Source: Allobosea sp. OK403
Lineage (GTDB): Bacteria > Pseudomonadota > Alphaproteobacteria > Rhizobiales > Beijerinckiaceae
Length of the DNA: 64,000 nucleotides
Reading direction: 5' to 3'
Assembly (NCBI RefSeq): GCF_900113835.1
Contig: NZ_FOQV01000002.1
Location: 310,001-374,000, forward strand
Below are positions 55,640 through 63,335 of the stretch, one piece after another; within the stretch, counting starts at the first letter, position 1, and each line of letters starts with the position of its first letter. The notes beneath the pieces are model-generated. The model saw only the letters and a program-made list of their open reading frames with translations, made no database searches and was not told where the DNA came from. The translations under genes and the position numbers were made by a program.

Positions 55640-56203
55640 ATGAGTTCGAGCTCTCGGGAGGCCATCCTGGCGGCCGCCAAAAGGACTGCTCAGGCGCATG
55701 GCTATGGCGGCTTGAATTTCCGCGAACTCGCGGAAGATGTGGGCATCAAAGCCGCAAGCATCCACTATCATTTCCCAGGCAAGGCCGATCTCGGCGCGGC
55801 GGTCGCGAGACGCTATTGGGAGGACACAGCGGCTGGTCTCGAGTCTATGCTGGCCGAAACATCGGATCCGGTCCGCTGCCTGCGCCAATATCCCGGCATT
55901 TTTCGCAAGGCGCTCGAAAATGATAACCGCATCTGCCTGTGCAGCTTCATGGCCGCCGAATATGACGGGCTTCCGGAAGCCGTGAAAAAAGAGGTCCAGA
56001 CCTTTGCCGACGTCAATGTCGCATGGTTGAGCAGGGTCCTGTCGGCTGCGGCCATCGTCGGGTCCGAGGAGAGTGAAGGGCGGGCTCGCGCCATCTTCGC
56101 GGCAATCGTCGGCGCCCAGCTCATTGCGAGGAGCCGCTCGGATCTTTCGCTCTATGACGCGGTAATCGACAGCTATCGCGCGGCGGGGCTTTTGCCGGCG
56201 TAA
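55640..56203 (+). CDS. TetR/AcrR family transcriptional regulator
   Basis: A 187-residue TetR repressor. The N-terminal HTH is about residues 6-50 (EAILAAAKRTAQAHGYGGLNFRELAEDVGIKAASIHYHFPGKADLG), with the normal YHF end of the recognition helix. The helical ligand domain contains the cysteine pair ICLCSFMAAEY that is common in this subgroup. It most likely represses the divergent GST, probably responding to an electrophile or the GST substrate. Confidence 0.92.
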   Translation: MSSSSREAILAAAKRTAQAHGYGGLNFRELAEDVGIKAASIHYHFPGKADLGAAVARRYWEDTAAGLESMLAETSDPVRCLRQYPGIFRKALENDNRICLCSFMAAEYDGLPEAVKKEVQTFADVNVAWLSRVLSAAAIVGSEESEGRARAIFAAIVGAQLIARSRSDLSLYDAVIDSYRAAGLLPA

Positions 56204-56393
56204 ATGGCGCAATCTTCCATAGCGAATGCGTGGCATGAAGCGAGCAGGCGACCTGTTGCCTGAGAACGGTAATGGGTCGGCCAGCGGCCATTGCAGCCGC
56301 CGCACGAATCTCTGGGATGGGCCAACCCCAGCCGCCGCGACTGCTTCGAAGTCGAGCCCGCAACAGCTCGCAAACCCGCCTCCACGCAACGCG

Positions 56394-56425
56394 AAGCGAC
56401 CCGACATCCCGCCGGGTCGCTTTTG
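56394..56425 (+). terminator. Intrinsic terminator downstream of the TetR gene
   Basis: 10-bp arms AAGCGACCCG / CGGGTCGCTT (56394-56403, 56413-56422) with a short T-run. It could serve in either direction for the convergent TetR and SRPBCC genes. The 56204-56393 stretch before it holds nothing I recognise. Confidence 0.7.
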
Positions 56426-56451
56426 AGTCGCCTTAAGCCGGCAATCGCTCT

Positions 56452-57006
56452 CTACGCTTCCGCCCCCTTCTGCCGCTCCGCATACTCCGCCTTCAGCGCC
56501 TCATGCAGCGACCAGAACCCGCGTGGTTTCGAGCCCGTGAGCTGGTCCTCGAGCAGGCCCAGATGCAGGTGCCAGCCGCTGGAGACCATCGCCATCCGGT
56601 CCTTGGTGGCAAGCCTGCGATGCGTCAGGACGAGGCGGACCTTGTCGCCGGCCTGGGACAGCACGAACTCGACGTCCGAGTCGGGATCGCCCATGCCGAC
56701 CCAGTTGAAGGCGAAGCGATGCGGCGGCTCCCAGGCGGTGATCGTGCCACCCATCAGCGCGCCCTCGTCATTCATCTTGCGGGCGCCTTCGGGCGGCGGC
56801 TCCTTGGTGATCTGCGAATGCTTGAAGAACAGCGCGACATGGCCGCCATCGCGCGGCTCGGCCTCGCCGCCGCAGAACCAGGTCGCGCGCTTGTCGCTCT
56901 CGGTCAGGTAGGCCCAGACCCGTTCGATCGGGCCCGGCAGCAGCCGCTCGAAGCGCACTGCACCGCTTTCCAGAACCACGCCATATTCAGGTGCCGCCAT
57001 TTGCAT
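56452..57006 (-). CDS. SRPBCC (AHSA1-like) family protein
   Basis: A 184-residue START/AHSA1-type ligand-binding fold. VRFERLLPGPIERVWAYLTESDKRATWF at the N-terminus and a C-terminal helix (GWHLHLGLLEDQL) are typical. It begins with a 20-base overlap with the ArsR gene, so the two are coupled. ArsR-SRPBCC pairs are frequent; the SRPBCC protein often supplies ligand sensing or detoxification. Ligand unknown. Confidence 0.92.
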   Translation of the reverse strand: MQMAAPEYGVVLESGAVRFERLLPGPIERVWAYLTESDKRATWFCGGEAEPRDGGHVALFFKHSQITKEPPPEGARKMNDEGALMGGTITAWEPPHRFAFNWVGMGDPDSDVEFVLSQAGDKVRLVLTHRRLATKDRMAMVSSGWHLHLGLLEDQLTGSKPRGFWSLHEALKAEYAERQKGAEA

Positions 57007-57325
57007 CGCTCTCTCCCTTCATTGTCTCGGCTTTCGCCAGTTCCTGCTCCAGATCGTCGAGTTTCGGTCCCCAGAAGCCGCGGACCTTGCGCACCCAGGC
57101 GTCGAATTCGTCGAGGCCCGCGGGATCGAGCCGGTAGATGCGGCGCTGGCCGCTGACCTCGACCCTGACCAGCCCAGCCTCCTTCAGCACCTTGAGATGC
57201 TGCGAGATCGCTGGTGCGCTGACCTTGAACCGCGCCCCGATCTCGCCGGCGGACAGAGCACCTTGCCCCAGCATCTCGACGATGCTGCGGCGTGTCGGCT
57301 CGGCGAGGGCAGCGAAACGATCCAT
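56987..57325 (-). CDS. ArsR family transcriptional regulator
   Basis: A 112-residue ArsR-type winged HTH. LAEPTRRSIVEMLGQGALSAGEIGARFKVSAPAISQHLKVLKEAGLVRVEVSGQRRIYRL spans the DNA-binding core. No metal-binding cysteine pair (ELCVC) is present, so it is not a classic metal sensor; it belongs to the group paired with AHSA1 proteins. I choose the ATG complementary to 57323-57325: the upstream alternative ATG (57343) would lie between the promoter elements at 57331-57360. The -10 ends about six bases before the chosen ATG, so the transcript may be leaderless. Confidence 0.88.
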   Translation of the reverse strand: MDRFAALAEPTRRSIVEMLGQGALSAGEIGARFKVSAPAISQHLKVLKEAGLVRVEVSGQRRIYRLDPAGLDEFDAWVRKVRGFWGPKLDDLEQELAKAETMKGESDANGGT

Positions 57326-57330
57326 GCCTT

Positions 57331-57360
57331 TATAATTCGTCATTCACTTAATTAAGTCAA
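57331..57360 (-). promoter_or_regulatory. ArsR promoter with an operator in the spacer
   Basis: On the minus strand, TTGACT (57360-57355), an 18-base spacer, ATTATA (57336-57331). The 12-bp palindrome ACTTAATTAAGT (57346-57357) overlaps the -35 and spacer, a classic site for autorepression by the ArsR protein. Confidence 0.6.
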
Positions 57361-57471
57361 TAACAAAATATCATCATCGAATACGCATGCGCCATGCTGC
57401 ACCGCAGGATTGCGCTGAGGCCGTCTCTGCGCCAAAGCAGCGGCCCGCTCCGGAGCTGCCTGCCGCCCACC

Positions 57472-58359
57472 ATGCCTTCACGAAACGCGACCCTGAACGG
57501 CATCGCCATGATGCTCATCGGCATCCTGATGTTCTCGCTCAACGACGTGATGGGGAAATGGCTGGTCGCCACCTATTCGGTCGGCCAGGTGCTGTTGCTG
57601 CGCAGCGCTGCGGGCCTCGCATTGTTGCTGCCTTTCGTCTTCAAGCAGGGCGTGATGCGCACGCTCAGGCCCGAGCGGCCGGGCCTTCAGGTCCTGCGCG
57701 TGATCTTCGGCTCAGGCGAGGTCGCGCTGTTTTATCTTGCCGTCTCCTATCTGCCGCTGGCGGACACGATGACGATCTGGCTCGCCGCCCCGATCTGGGT
57801 CGTGGTACTGGCGGCTGTCCTGCTCGGCGAGCGCGTCGACGCCGCGCGCTGGCTTGCCGCCGCGACCGGCTTCATCGGCGTCGCGATCGCACTCAATCCG
57901 ACCAGCGCGAGCCTCTCGATGCCGGCGCTGATCGCGCTCGCCGGCAGCGTCCTGTTCGCGGCGATGATGATCGCCGGCCGGCAACTGCGCGGTACGCCCG
58001 ACGTCACCCTCGTCGCCTGGCAGACGCTGGGCGCGCTGATCATGGGGCTTGTCCTGCTGCCCTTCGGCTGGGTCACGCCGACGCTGACCGATGCCGCACT
58101 TCTTAGCCTTCTCGGCATCGTCGCGATGGTGGCGCATCTTTGCGTCACGCGCTCGCTCAAGCTCGCCGAGGCCTCGGTCGTCGTGCCTTATCAGTACACG
58201 CTGATCGTCTGGGCGCTGCTCTTCGGCTGGCTCGTCTTCGGCGACTGGCCGACGCCGGCGATGCTGTTCGGCTCGGCCCTGATCGTCGCCGCCGGGCTTG
58301 CCCTGCTCCTGCTCGAACGCCGTACCGCCCCGGCGACAGCAGCGGTTGATCTTCCCTGA
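57472..58359 (+). CDS. EamA/DMT family transporter
   Basis: A 295-residue, ten-helix drug/metabolite transporter with two EamA halves (about 5-140 and 150-290). Start at the ATG 57472, where the first helix begins (ATLNGIAMMLIGILMFSLNDV); the 26 upstream residues are Arg-rich and unlikely. Substrate unknown; DMT proteins export amino acids, nucleosides or drugs. Its stop is 41 bases before the alcohol dehydrogenase start, so they may share a transcript. Confidence 0.92.
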   Translation: MPSRNATLNGIAMMLIGILMFSLNDVMGKWLVATYSVGQVLLLRSAAGLALLLPFVFKQGVMRTLRPERPGLQVLRVIFGSGEVALFYLAVSYLPLADTMTIWLAAPIWVVVLAAVLLGERVDAARWLAAATGFIGVAIALNPTSASLSMPALIALAGSVLFAAMMIAGRQLRGTPDVTLVAWQTLGALIMGLVLLPFGWVTPTLTDAALLSLLGIVAMVAHLCVTRSLKLAEASVVVPYQYTLIVWALLFGWLVFGDWPTPAMLFGSALIVAAGLALLLLERRTAPATAAVDLP

Positions 58360-58399
58360 TACCCCGCGCGAAGCTCCCGCCGCCCGAGGAGGACACGAC

Positions 58400-59533
58400 A
58401 TGGCCCTGATCACCTATCTCACCACGATCAAGTTCGGTTTCGGCGAGATCACCGGCATCGAGGCCGATCTCGCCGGGCTCGGAGTAAAAAAGCCGCTGAT
58501 CATCGCCGATAAGGGCGTCGTCGCAGCCGGCCTGATCGCCGGCGTGCAGAAGCAGTCGGCTACCTTGCAGGCCGCCCCGGTTTTCGATGCGACACCGACC
58601 AATCCGACCGAGGAGGCGGTCGAGGCCGCGCTCGCGCTCTACCGCCAGCATGGTTGCGACGGACTCGTCGCCATCGGCGGCGGCTCGCCGATCGACCTCG
58701 CCAAGGGCGTCGCCCTGCTCGCGAGCCATGAGGGGGCGCTCGAAAGCTATGCCGCGATCCTCGGCGGCATCCCGAAGATCACGGCAAGCGTGGCGCCCGT
58801 CATCGCCGTGCCGACGACCTCGGGCACCGGCAGCGAGGTCGGCCGCGCCGCGCTGATCACCTTGCGCGACGGCCGCAAACTCGGCTTCATCTCGCCCCAT
58901 CTCATCCCCAGACTTGCGATCTGCGATCCCGAATTGACTCTGGGCCTGCCAGCCTGGCTCACCGCTGCGACCGGCATGGACGCGGTGACGCATTGCATCG
59001 AGACCTATCTTAGCCCGCGCGAGAATCCGCCCGCCGAGGCGATCGCGCTCGACGGGCTGAAGCGCGCGATCGCCTTCATCGAACGCGCAGTGAAAGACGG
59101 CTCCGACCGCGAGGCCCGCAAGGAGATGATGATGGCGGCCCTGCAGGGCGGCATGACCTTCCAGAAGGGGTTAGGGGCAGTCCACGCCCTCTCCCACCCG
59201 CTCGGCGGGCTGAAGGAGGTCTCGCTGCATCACGGCACGCTGAACGCCGTGCTGCTGCCGGCGGTGCTGCGCTTCAACGAGCCCGAGGCCAAGACGAAAT
59301 ACGCCGAGATCCGCCGCACGCTCGGCCTTGCCCCCGAGACCGACCTCGCCGCCTGGATCGCGAGCCTGGTCGAACGGCTCGGCATGCCCGCCAGCCTGTC
59401 GCAGATGGGCCTGCCGCATGTGGTGATCCCCGCCATCGCCGAAGCCGCAGTGAAGGATCATTCCAGCGCCACCAACCCGCGCGCCGCATCAGCCGCCGAC
59501 TATGCCGCGATGCTGGAGGCGTCGTTCGGATAG
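58400..59533 (+). CDS. Iron-containing alcohol dehydrogenase
   Basis: A 377-residue group III (iron) alcohol dehydrogenase. Motifs: GGGSPIDLAKGVALLA (NAD site), PTTSGTGSEVGRAALI and the metal-binding HALSHPLGGLKEVSLHHG. An acidic D-CDPELTLGLP block is also present. Start at the ATG behind CGAGGAGGA. The exact substrate (alcohol, maleylacetate, hydroxybutyrate) is not defined. Confidence 0.92.
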   Translation: MALITYLTTIKFGFGEITGIEADLAGLGVKKPLIIADKGVVAAGLIAGVQKQSATLQAAPVFDATPTNPTEEAVEAALALYRQHGCDGLVAIGGGSPIDLAKGVALLASHEGALESYAAILGGIPKITASVAPVIAVPTTSGTGSEVGRAALITLRDGRKLGFISPHLIPRLAICDPELTLGLPAWLTAATGMDAVTHCIETYLSPRENPPAEAIALDGLKRAIAFIERAVKDGSDREARKEMMMAALQGGMTFQKGLGAVHALSHPLGGLKEVSLHHGTLNAVLLPAVLRFNEPEAKTKYAEIRRTLGLAPETDLAAWIASLVERLGMPASLSQMGLPHVVIPAIAEAAVKDHSSATNPRAASAADYAAMLEASFG

Positions 59534-59544
59534 CCCCTGCGCGG

Positions 59545-60180
59545 TTAGTACAATCGGGTGCGATAGCCCTCTTCCAGGGTCGCCTCCAACTCCGCGACAC
59601 CGATCACTTTCGTCTGCTCCGCGACGATGCGGCCAAGCGTCGGGAAGCTGCCGCGCTCGACCTGCGAGGCTGGATCCCAGAGCTTCGAGCGGATCAGCGC
59701 CTTCCCGCAATGGAAGAACGCCTCCTCGACCGCGACCAGCAGGCCGATCGTCGGCGTCCGCTCCTGAACCGTCGAAGGCTCCAGCAGCGCCGGGTCGCGC
59801 GTCACCCGCGCCGGTCCGTTGACGCGCAGGGTTTCGCTGATGCCCGGAACCATGAAGATCAGGCCGACGCCGGCCGCAGACAGGATGTTCCCGAAACTGT
59901 CGACCCGGTTGTTGCCGCGCCGGTCCGGGATGAGCAGGGTCTTGTCGTCCAGCACGCGGACGAAACCGGGCGCATCGCCGCGCGGGCTGGCGTCGGCGCG
60001 CCCCGCCTCGTCCGCGCTCGCCAGCACCAGGAAGGGCGAGAGCGCGATGAAGTCGCGGCAGAACTGGTCCAGATGATTCAAGACCTTGCGTTCGGCGAGC
60101 GGAGCAACCGCTCCCACATGGCTCCGCAACTCGACGGGATCATCGATCCGGGTCGCGGGATCATCGAAGGTCGCTGCCAT
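59545..60180 (-). CDS. Pyridoxamine 5'-phosphate oxidase-related FMN-binding protein
   Basis: A 211-residue PPOX-fold protein, of the FMN-dependent MSMEG_1061-like group. LSPFLVLASADEAGRADASPRGDAPGFVRVLDDKTLLIPDRRGNNRVDSFGNIL covers the FMN-binding barrel. Short beta strands and a helical cap follow. Probably a flavin-dependent reductase or oxidase; substrate unknown. Start at the ATG behind CTGGAGGG; the longer frame adds 44 non-conserved residues. Convergent with the alcohol dehydrogenase. Confidence 0.88.
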   Translation of the reverse strand: MAATFDDPATRIDDPVELRSHVGAVAPLAERKVLNHLDQFCRDFIALSPFLVLASADEAGRADASPRGDAPGFVRVLDDKTLLIPDRRGNNRVDSFGNILSAAGVGLIFMVPGISETLRVNGPARVTRDPALLEPSTVQERTPTIGLLVAVEEAFFHCGKALIRSKLWDPASQVERGSFPTLGRIVAEQTKVIGVAELEATLEEGYRTRLY

Positions 60181-60272
60181 TCTGCCCTCCAGCTGCATTT
60201 GCGGACGTTTCCACGATCCAGCCAGCGGCACCAGACCGGATCGAAATGCAACAGCGCATGCCCAGCAGCACG

Positions 60273-60397
60273 AGAGCCGGATGATTTCAGATGGAATCAC
60301 AAAGTGATCCAATCTGAAATCTGAATCCGTCTCTCATCAAGGAGTTAGAGCAGGATTGATACGAAAAACCGGTTCCCACTTCTTCGTATCCTGCTCT
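60273..60397. repeat. Composite palindromic element, inverted full-length copy
   Basis: The first palindrome (60273-60334, AGAGCCGGATGATTTCAG...) and the second (60347-60397, AGAGCAGG... / ...CCTGCTCT) are the reverse of the pair at 27165-27285. A few point differences and a 5-base insertion in the second arm. It occupies the 300-base gap before the exported protein gene. Confidence 0.9.
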
Positions 60398-60483
60398 AGC
60401 GCGCATGCGAGCGCCTTGACCCCGACTCCGCCGCCAGCCATCGTGTGCCATAATCTCGCCCACCTGCACGAGGCTTTGCTCCC

Positions 60484-60945
60484 ATGCGCCGCACTTTGCT
60501 GCGAACCGCCCTGCTCTCTCTCGCTTGCCTGACGGCTGCGCTGCCTGCCGAGGCATCGAGCCGCCGCTATGTCGCGCCGTCCGACATCGCCGAGAACCGT
60601 GTCATCCCGATGTACGGCAACCTGCCGGCTTGCGAGGACCCTGCCGTGCTGGGCCAGCTCAGCAGCTGGTTCAACTCGCGCGAGGCCAAGTTCTGGGGGC
60701 CGCTCCAGGTCGTGACTTATGACCGCATCGCGCCGGTCGCCTTCAGGCCCTGGGGCGATGACTTCATCCCGCGCCGCTTCTGCACCGGCCGCGTCGCGCT
60801 GAACGATGGCAGCCTGCACCGCGTCGATTACTCCGTGCGCGAGAGTCTCGGCCTGTTCGGCTACACCTGGAACGTCAACTGGTGTGTTAGCGGGCTCGAT
60901 CGGCACCGCTCCTATGCGCCGGACTGCAAGATGGCGCGGCCCTGA
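60484..60945 (+). CDS. Small exported protein upstream of RNase T2
   Basis: 153 residues. A signal peptide (LLRTALLSLACLTAALPAEA, cleavage about residue 24) and a compact mature part with cysteines at about positions 50, 100, 134 and 148 that may form disulfides. Conserved-looking stretches: DPAVLGQLSSWFNSREAKFW, VTYDRIAPVAFRPWGDDFIPRRFC, YTWNVNWCVSGLDRHRSYAPDC. No recognised family. It ends 17 bases before the RNase T2 gene, so they are likely co-transcribed. Confidence 0.8.
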   Translation: MRRTLLRTALLSLACLTAALPAEASSRRYVAPSDIAENRVIPMYGNLPACEDPAVLGQLSSWFNSREAKFWGPLQVVTYDRIAPVAFRPWGDDFIPRRFCTGRVALNDGSLHRVDYSVRESLGLFGYTWNVNWCVSGLDRHRSYAPDCKMARP

Positions 60946-60962
60946 ACGGCCGACCGCGCGCC

Positions 60963-61634
60963 ATGACCATGCTGCGCCTCATCGCCATGCTCCTCGCCGG
61001 CCTGATTCTTTCTGGCCTGCCGGCACTGGCGCAAGGCCGCAACAACCGCGGTGCCGAGCCCGGCGATTTCGATTTCTATGTGCTGGCGCTGTCCTGGTCG
61101 CCAGGTTTCTGTGAACTCGACGGCGGCAGCGACCGCAATCGCGAGCAATGCGCCAGCGGCGCCAATCTGCGCTTCGTCGTGCATGGCCTGTGGCCGCAAT
61201 ATGAGCGCGGCTACCCCAGCGATTGCGGCCCGTCCGGTCGCACCCCGTCGCGCATGGTGTTCGATCAGGCGCAAGGCCTGTTCCCGAGCGAAAGCCTCGC
61301 CCGTTATGAATGGCGCAAGCACGGCACCTGCTCGGGATCGAGCCCGAGCGACTATTTCGCCGACATCCGCCGCGCCCGCGACAAGGTTGTGATCCCGCCT
61401 TCTTTGGCGAAAGCCGATAGCGACCAGAGCTGGACGGCGCTCGACATCGAACGCGCCTTTGTGGCCGCCAATCCGGGCTTGCGCACCGATATGATGTCGG
61501 TCGGCTGCAAGCGCGGCGTGCTGCAGGAAGTGCGCATCTGCTTCAGCAAGGATCTGCGCAATTTCCAGACCTGCCAGGAGGTCGACCGCTCCGGCTGCCG
61601 CACCCGCGACATCACCGTCATTGCGCCGCGCTGA
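60963..61634 (+). CDS. Ribonuclease T2 family protein
   Basis: A 223-residue secreted RNase T2. A signal peptide (about residues 1-22) precedes the two catalytic blocks: LRFVVHGLWPQY (CAS I, catalytic His) and EWRKHGTCSG (CAS II, catalytic Glu/Lys/His). Six or more cysteines, several in conserved disulfide positions. It cleaves single-stranded RNA in the periplasm, generating 2',3'-cyclic phosphates. Neighbours: the unknown exported protein before it and rlmJ after it. Confidence 0.93.
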   Translation: MTMLRLIAMLLAGLILSGLPALAQGRNNRGAEPGDFDFYVLALSWSPGFCELDGGSDRNREQCASGANLRFVVHGLWPQYERGYPSDCGPSGRTPSRMVFDQAQGLFPSESLARYEWRKHGTCSGSSPSDYFADIRRARDKVVIPPSLAKADSDQSWTALDIERAFVAANPGLRTDMMSVGCKRGVLQEVRICFSKDLRNFQTCQEVDRSGCRTRDITVIAPR

Positions 61635-61665
61635 CACACGCGCAAAAGCCGCGTAAGAGCGCGCG

Positions 61666-62517
61666 ATGAACTATCGTCACGGCTTCCACGCCGGAAATTT
61701 CGCCGACGTCCTCAAGCATGTCATGCTGACGCGCATCCTGGCGCATCTGAACGCCAAGGACACGCCCTATCGCGTCATCGACACCCATGCCGGAGCCGGC
61801 CGTTACGATCTCGGCTCGGAAGAAGCACTGCGCACCCATGAATGGAAGGACGGCGTCGCCCGGATCGACCGTTCGCCGCTGTCGCCCGCCGTCGAAGAGC
61901 TGCTGAAGCCCTGGCGCGATGCACTTGCCGGCGCGCGTGCGCTTTATGGCGCGAACGCCTATCCCGGTTCGCCCTGGCTTTGCCGCCACGCCATGCGCGC
62001 CGACGACCGGCTGATCGCAGCTGAACTGCACGAGCACACGCATAAGAAGCTCGCCGCCGTGCTCGGGCGCGATTCGCGCTGCAAGGCGCTGGCGATCGAC
62101 GGCTGGAACGTCCTACGCGCCAATGTGCCGCCGAAGGAACGGCGCGGCCTCGTGCTGATCGACCCGCCCTTCGAGGAGAAGGACGAATTCGCGACGCTGG
62201 AGGCCGAGTTCATCGCCGCTCACCGCAAATGGCCCAACGGGATTTATGCGCTCTGGTATCCGGTCAAGGACCGCGTCGCCGTCGCCAATCTCACCAGCGC
62301 CATCCTGGCGGCTGGGATCGGGCGTCTGCTGCGCCTCGAGATCGATGTCGATCGCCCCGAAGCTGCCGGCGGGCTAAGCGCGACGGGCCTGCTCATCGTC
62401 AATCCGCCCTGGAAGCTGGCGGAGGAGGCCGCGATTTTGCTGCCTGTCCTGACCGAGCGCCTCGCGCAGGGGCCGAGCCCGCGCTACCTTTGCGAGCCGA
62501 TCCGCCCGGACGGCTGA
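61666..62517 (+). CDS. rlmJ: 23S rRNA (adenine2030-N6)-methyltransferase
   Basis: A 283-residue RlmJ, methylating A2030 of 23S rRNA. The N-terminal MNYRHGFHAGNFADVLKH is characteristic. The catalytic DPPF (in LVLIDPPFEEKDEFA) and a late LRLEIDVDRP block are present. Length normal. Start at the first ATG. It stands between the RNase T2 and GST genes in the same direction. Confidence 0.95.
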   Translation: MNYRHGFHAGNFADVLKHVMLTRILAHLNAKDTPYRVIDTHAGAGRYDLGSEEALRTHEWKDGVARIDRSPLSPAVEELLKPWRDALAGARALYGANAYPGSPWLCRHAMRADDRLIAAELHEHTHKKLAAVLGRDSRCKALAIDGWNVLRANVPPKERRGLVLIDPPFEEKDEFATLEAEFIAAHRKWPNGIYALWYPVKDRVAVANLTSAILAAGIGRLLRLEIDVDRPEAAGGLSATGLLIVNPPWKLAEEAAILLPVLTERLAQGPSPRYLCEPIRPDG

Positions 62518-62561
62518 CATTCCCCCTCGCCTGCCTTTCTCCCACGACCAGGATACGACTG

Positions 62562-63167
62562 ATGCTGACCTTGCGCTCCTCGCCCGCCTCTCCCTTCGGC
62601 CGCAAGGTCAAGATCGCCGCGCTCGAACTCGGCCTGATGGACACAATCGAGATCGTCGCCGCCGACACCAACGACCCGGCCGACCCGCTGCGCCAGCAGA
62701 ACCCGCTCGGCAAGATCCCGACGCTCGTGCTGGAGGACGGCACCACGCTCTTCGATTCGCGCGTCATCGTCGACTATCTCGACCATCTCGCCGGCGGCGG
62801 CAAAATCATCCCGGTCGGCGAGGCACGATTCCCGCAACTGCGCCTGCAGGCGCTGGCCGACGGCATCTGCGATGCCGCGCTGCTGCAGGTCTATGAGACC
62901 CGCTTCCGTCCCGAGGAAGGCCGCAACGCGGCCTGGGTCGCCAATCAGGCCGGCAAAGTCTCGCGGGCGCTGATCGCCCTGGAGGTCACGCCTCCCGCCT
63001 ATCCCGACCGGCCCCGCATCGGCGAGATCGCGCTCGCCTGCGCGCTCGGCTATCTCGATCTGCGCTTCGCCGGGACATGGCGTGCCGAATATCCGGCGCT
63101 TGTCGCCTGGCTCGATGCCTTCGCGGCAAAGGTGCCGGCCTTCGAGGCGACCCGCTTCAAGGGCTGA
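62562..63167 (+). CDS. Glutathione S-transferase family protein
   Basis: A 201-residue GST. MLTLRSSPASPFGRKVKIAA is the thioredoxin-like start with the Ser-Pro-Phe active-site loop. NPLGKIPTLVLEDGTTLFDSRVIVDYL is the glutathione site, and a helical C-terminal domain follows. Start at the ATG 62562, 45 bases after rlmJ; the open frame upstream overlaps rlmJ in another frame. Second GST in the window; only distantly like the one at 54862. Confidence 0.92.
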   Translation: MLTLRSSPASPFGRKVKIAALELGLMDTIEIVAADTNDPADPLRQQNPLGKIPTLVLEDGTTLFDSRVIVDYLDHLAGGGKIIPVGEARFPQLRLQALADGICDAALLQVYETRFRPEEGRNAAWVANQAGKVSRALIALEVTPPAYPDRPRIGEIALACALGYLDLRFAGTWRAEYPALVAWLDAFAAKVPAFEATRFKG

Positions 63168-63208
63168 ATTGCTTTCCTGCGCGGCTGCGCAGAGCCCTCA
63201 GCCTCCAA

Positions 63209-63249
63209 CCTCATCCTGAGGAGCCGCGAAGCGGCGCCTCAGGATGAGG
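63209..63249. repeat. Short palindrome CCTCATCCTGAGG/CCTCAGGATGAGG
   Basis: Outer arms CCTCATCCTGAGG and CCTCAGGATGAGG, inner GCCGC-GAA-GCGGC. A compact hairpin between the GST gene and the outer membrane protein gene; a repeat style found widely in Hyphomicrobiales intergenic regions. Confidence 0.85.
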
Positions 63250-63277
63250 GCTCGCGATTCAACATGGCTCCAGACAA

Positions 63278-63308
63278 CAAAAAACCCGGTGGCCGAAGCC
63301 ACCGGGTT
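63278..63308 (-). terminator. Intrinsic terminator of the outer membrane protein gene
   Basis: On the minus strand, AACCCGGTGGC / GCCACCGGGTT arms with a 4-base loop, followed by a T-run (complement of the A-run at 63278-63284). Lies 28 bases after the stop codon. Confidence 0.9.
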
Positions 63309-63335
63309 CATCAAGCCCCGTGAGGGGATTGAAGA

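Noticed and set aside
56230..56393. Possible tRNA or small RNA gene ahead of the terminator
   Set aside because: No cloverleaf, T-loop sequence or CCA end could be found on either strand; only the terminator hairpin is supported.
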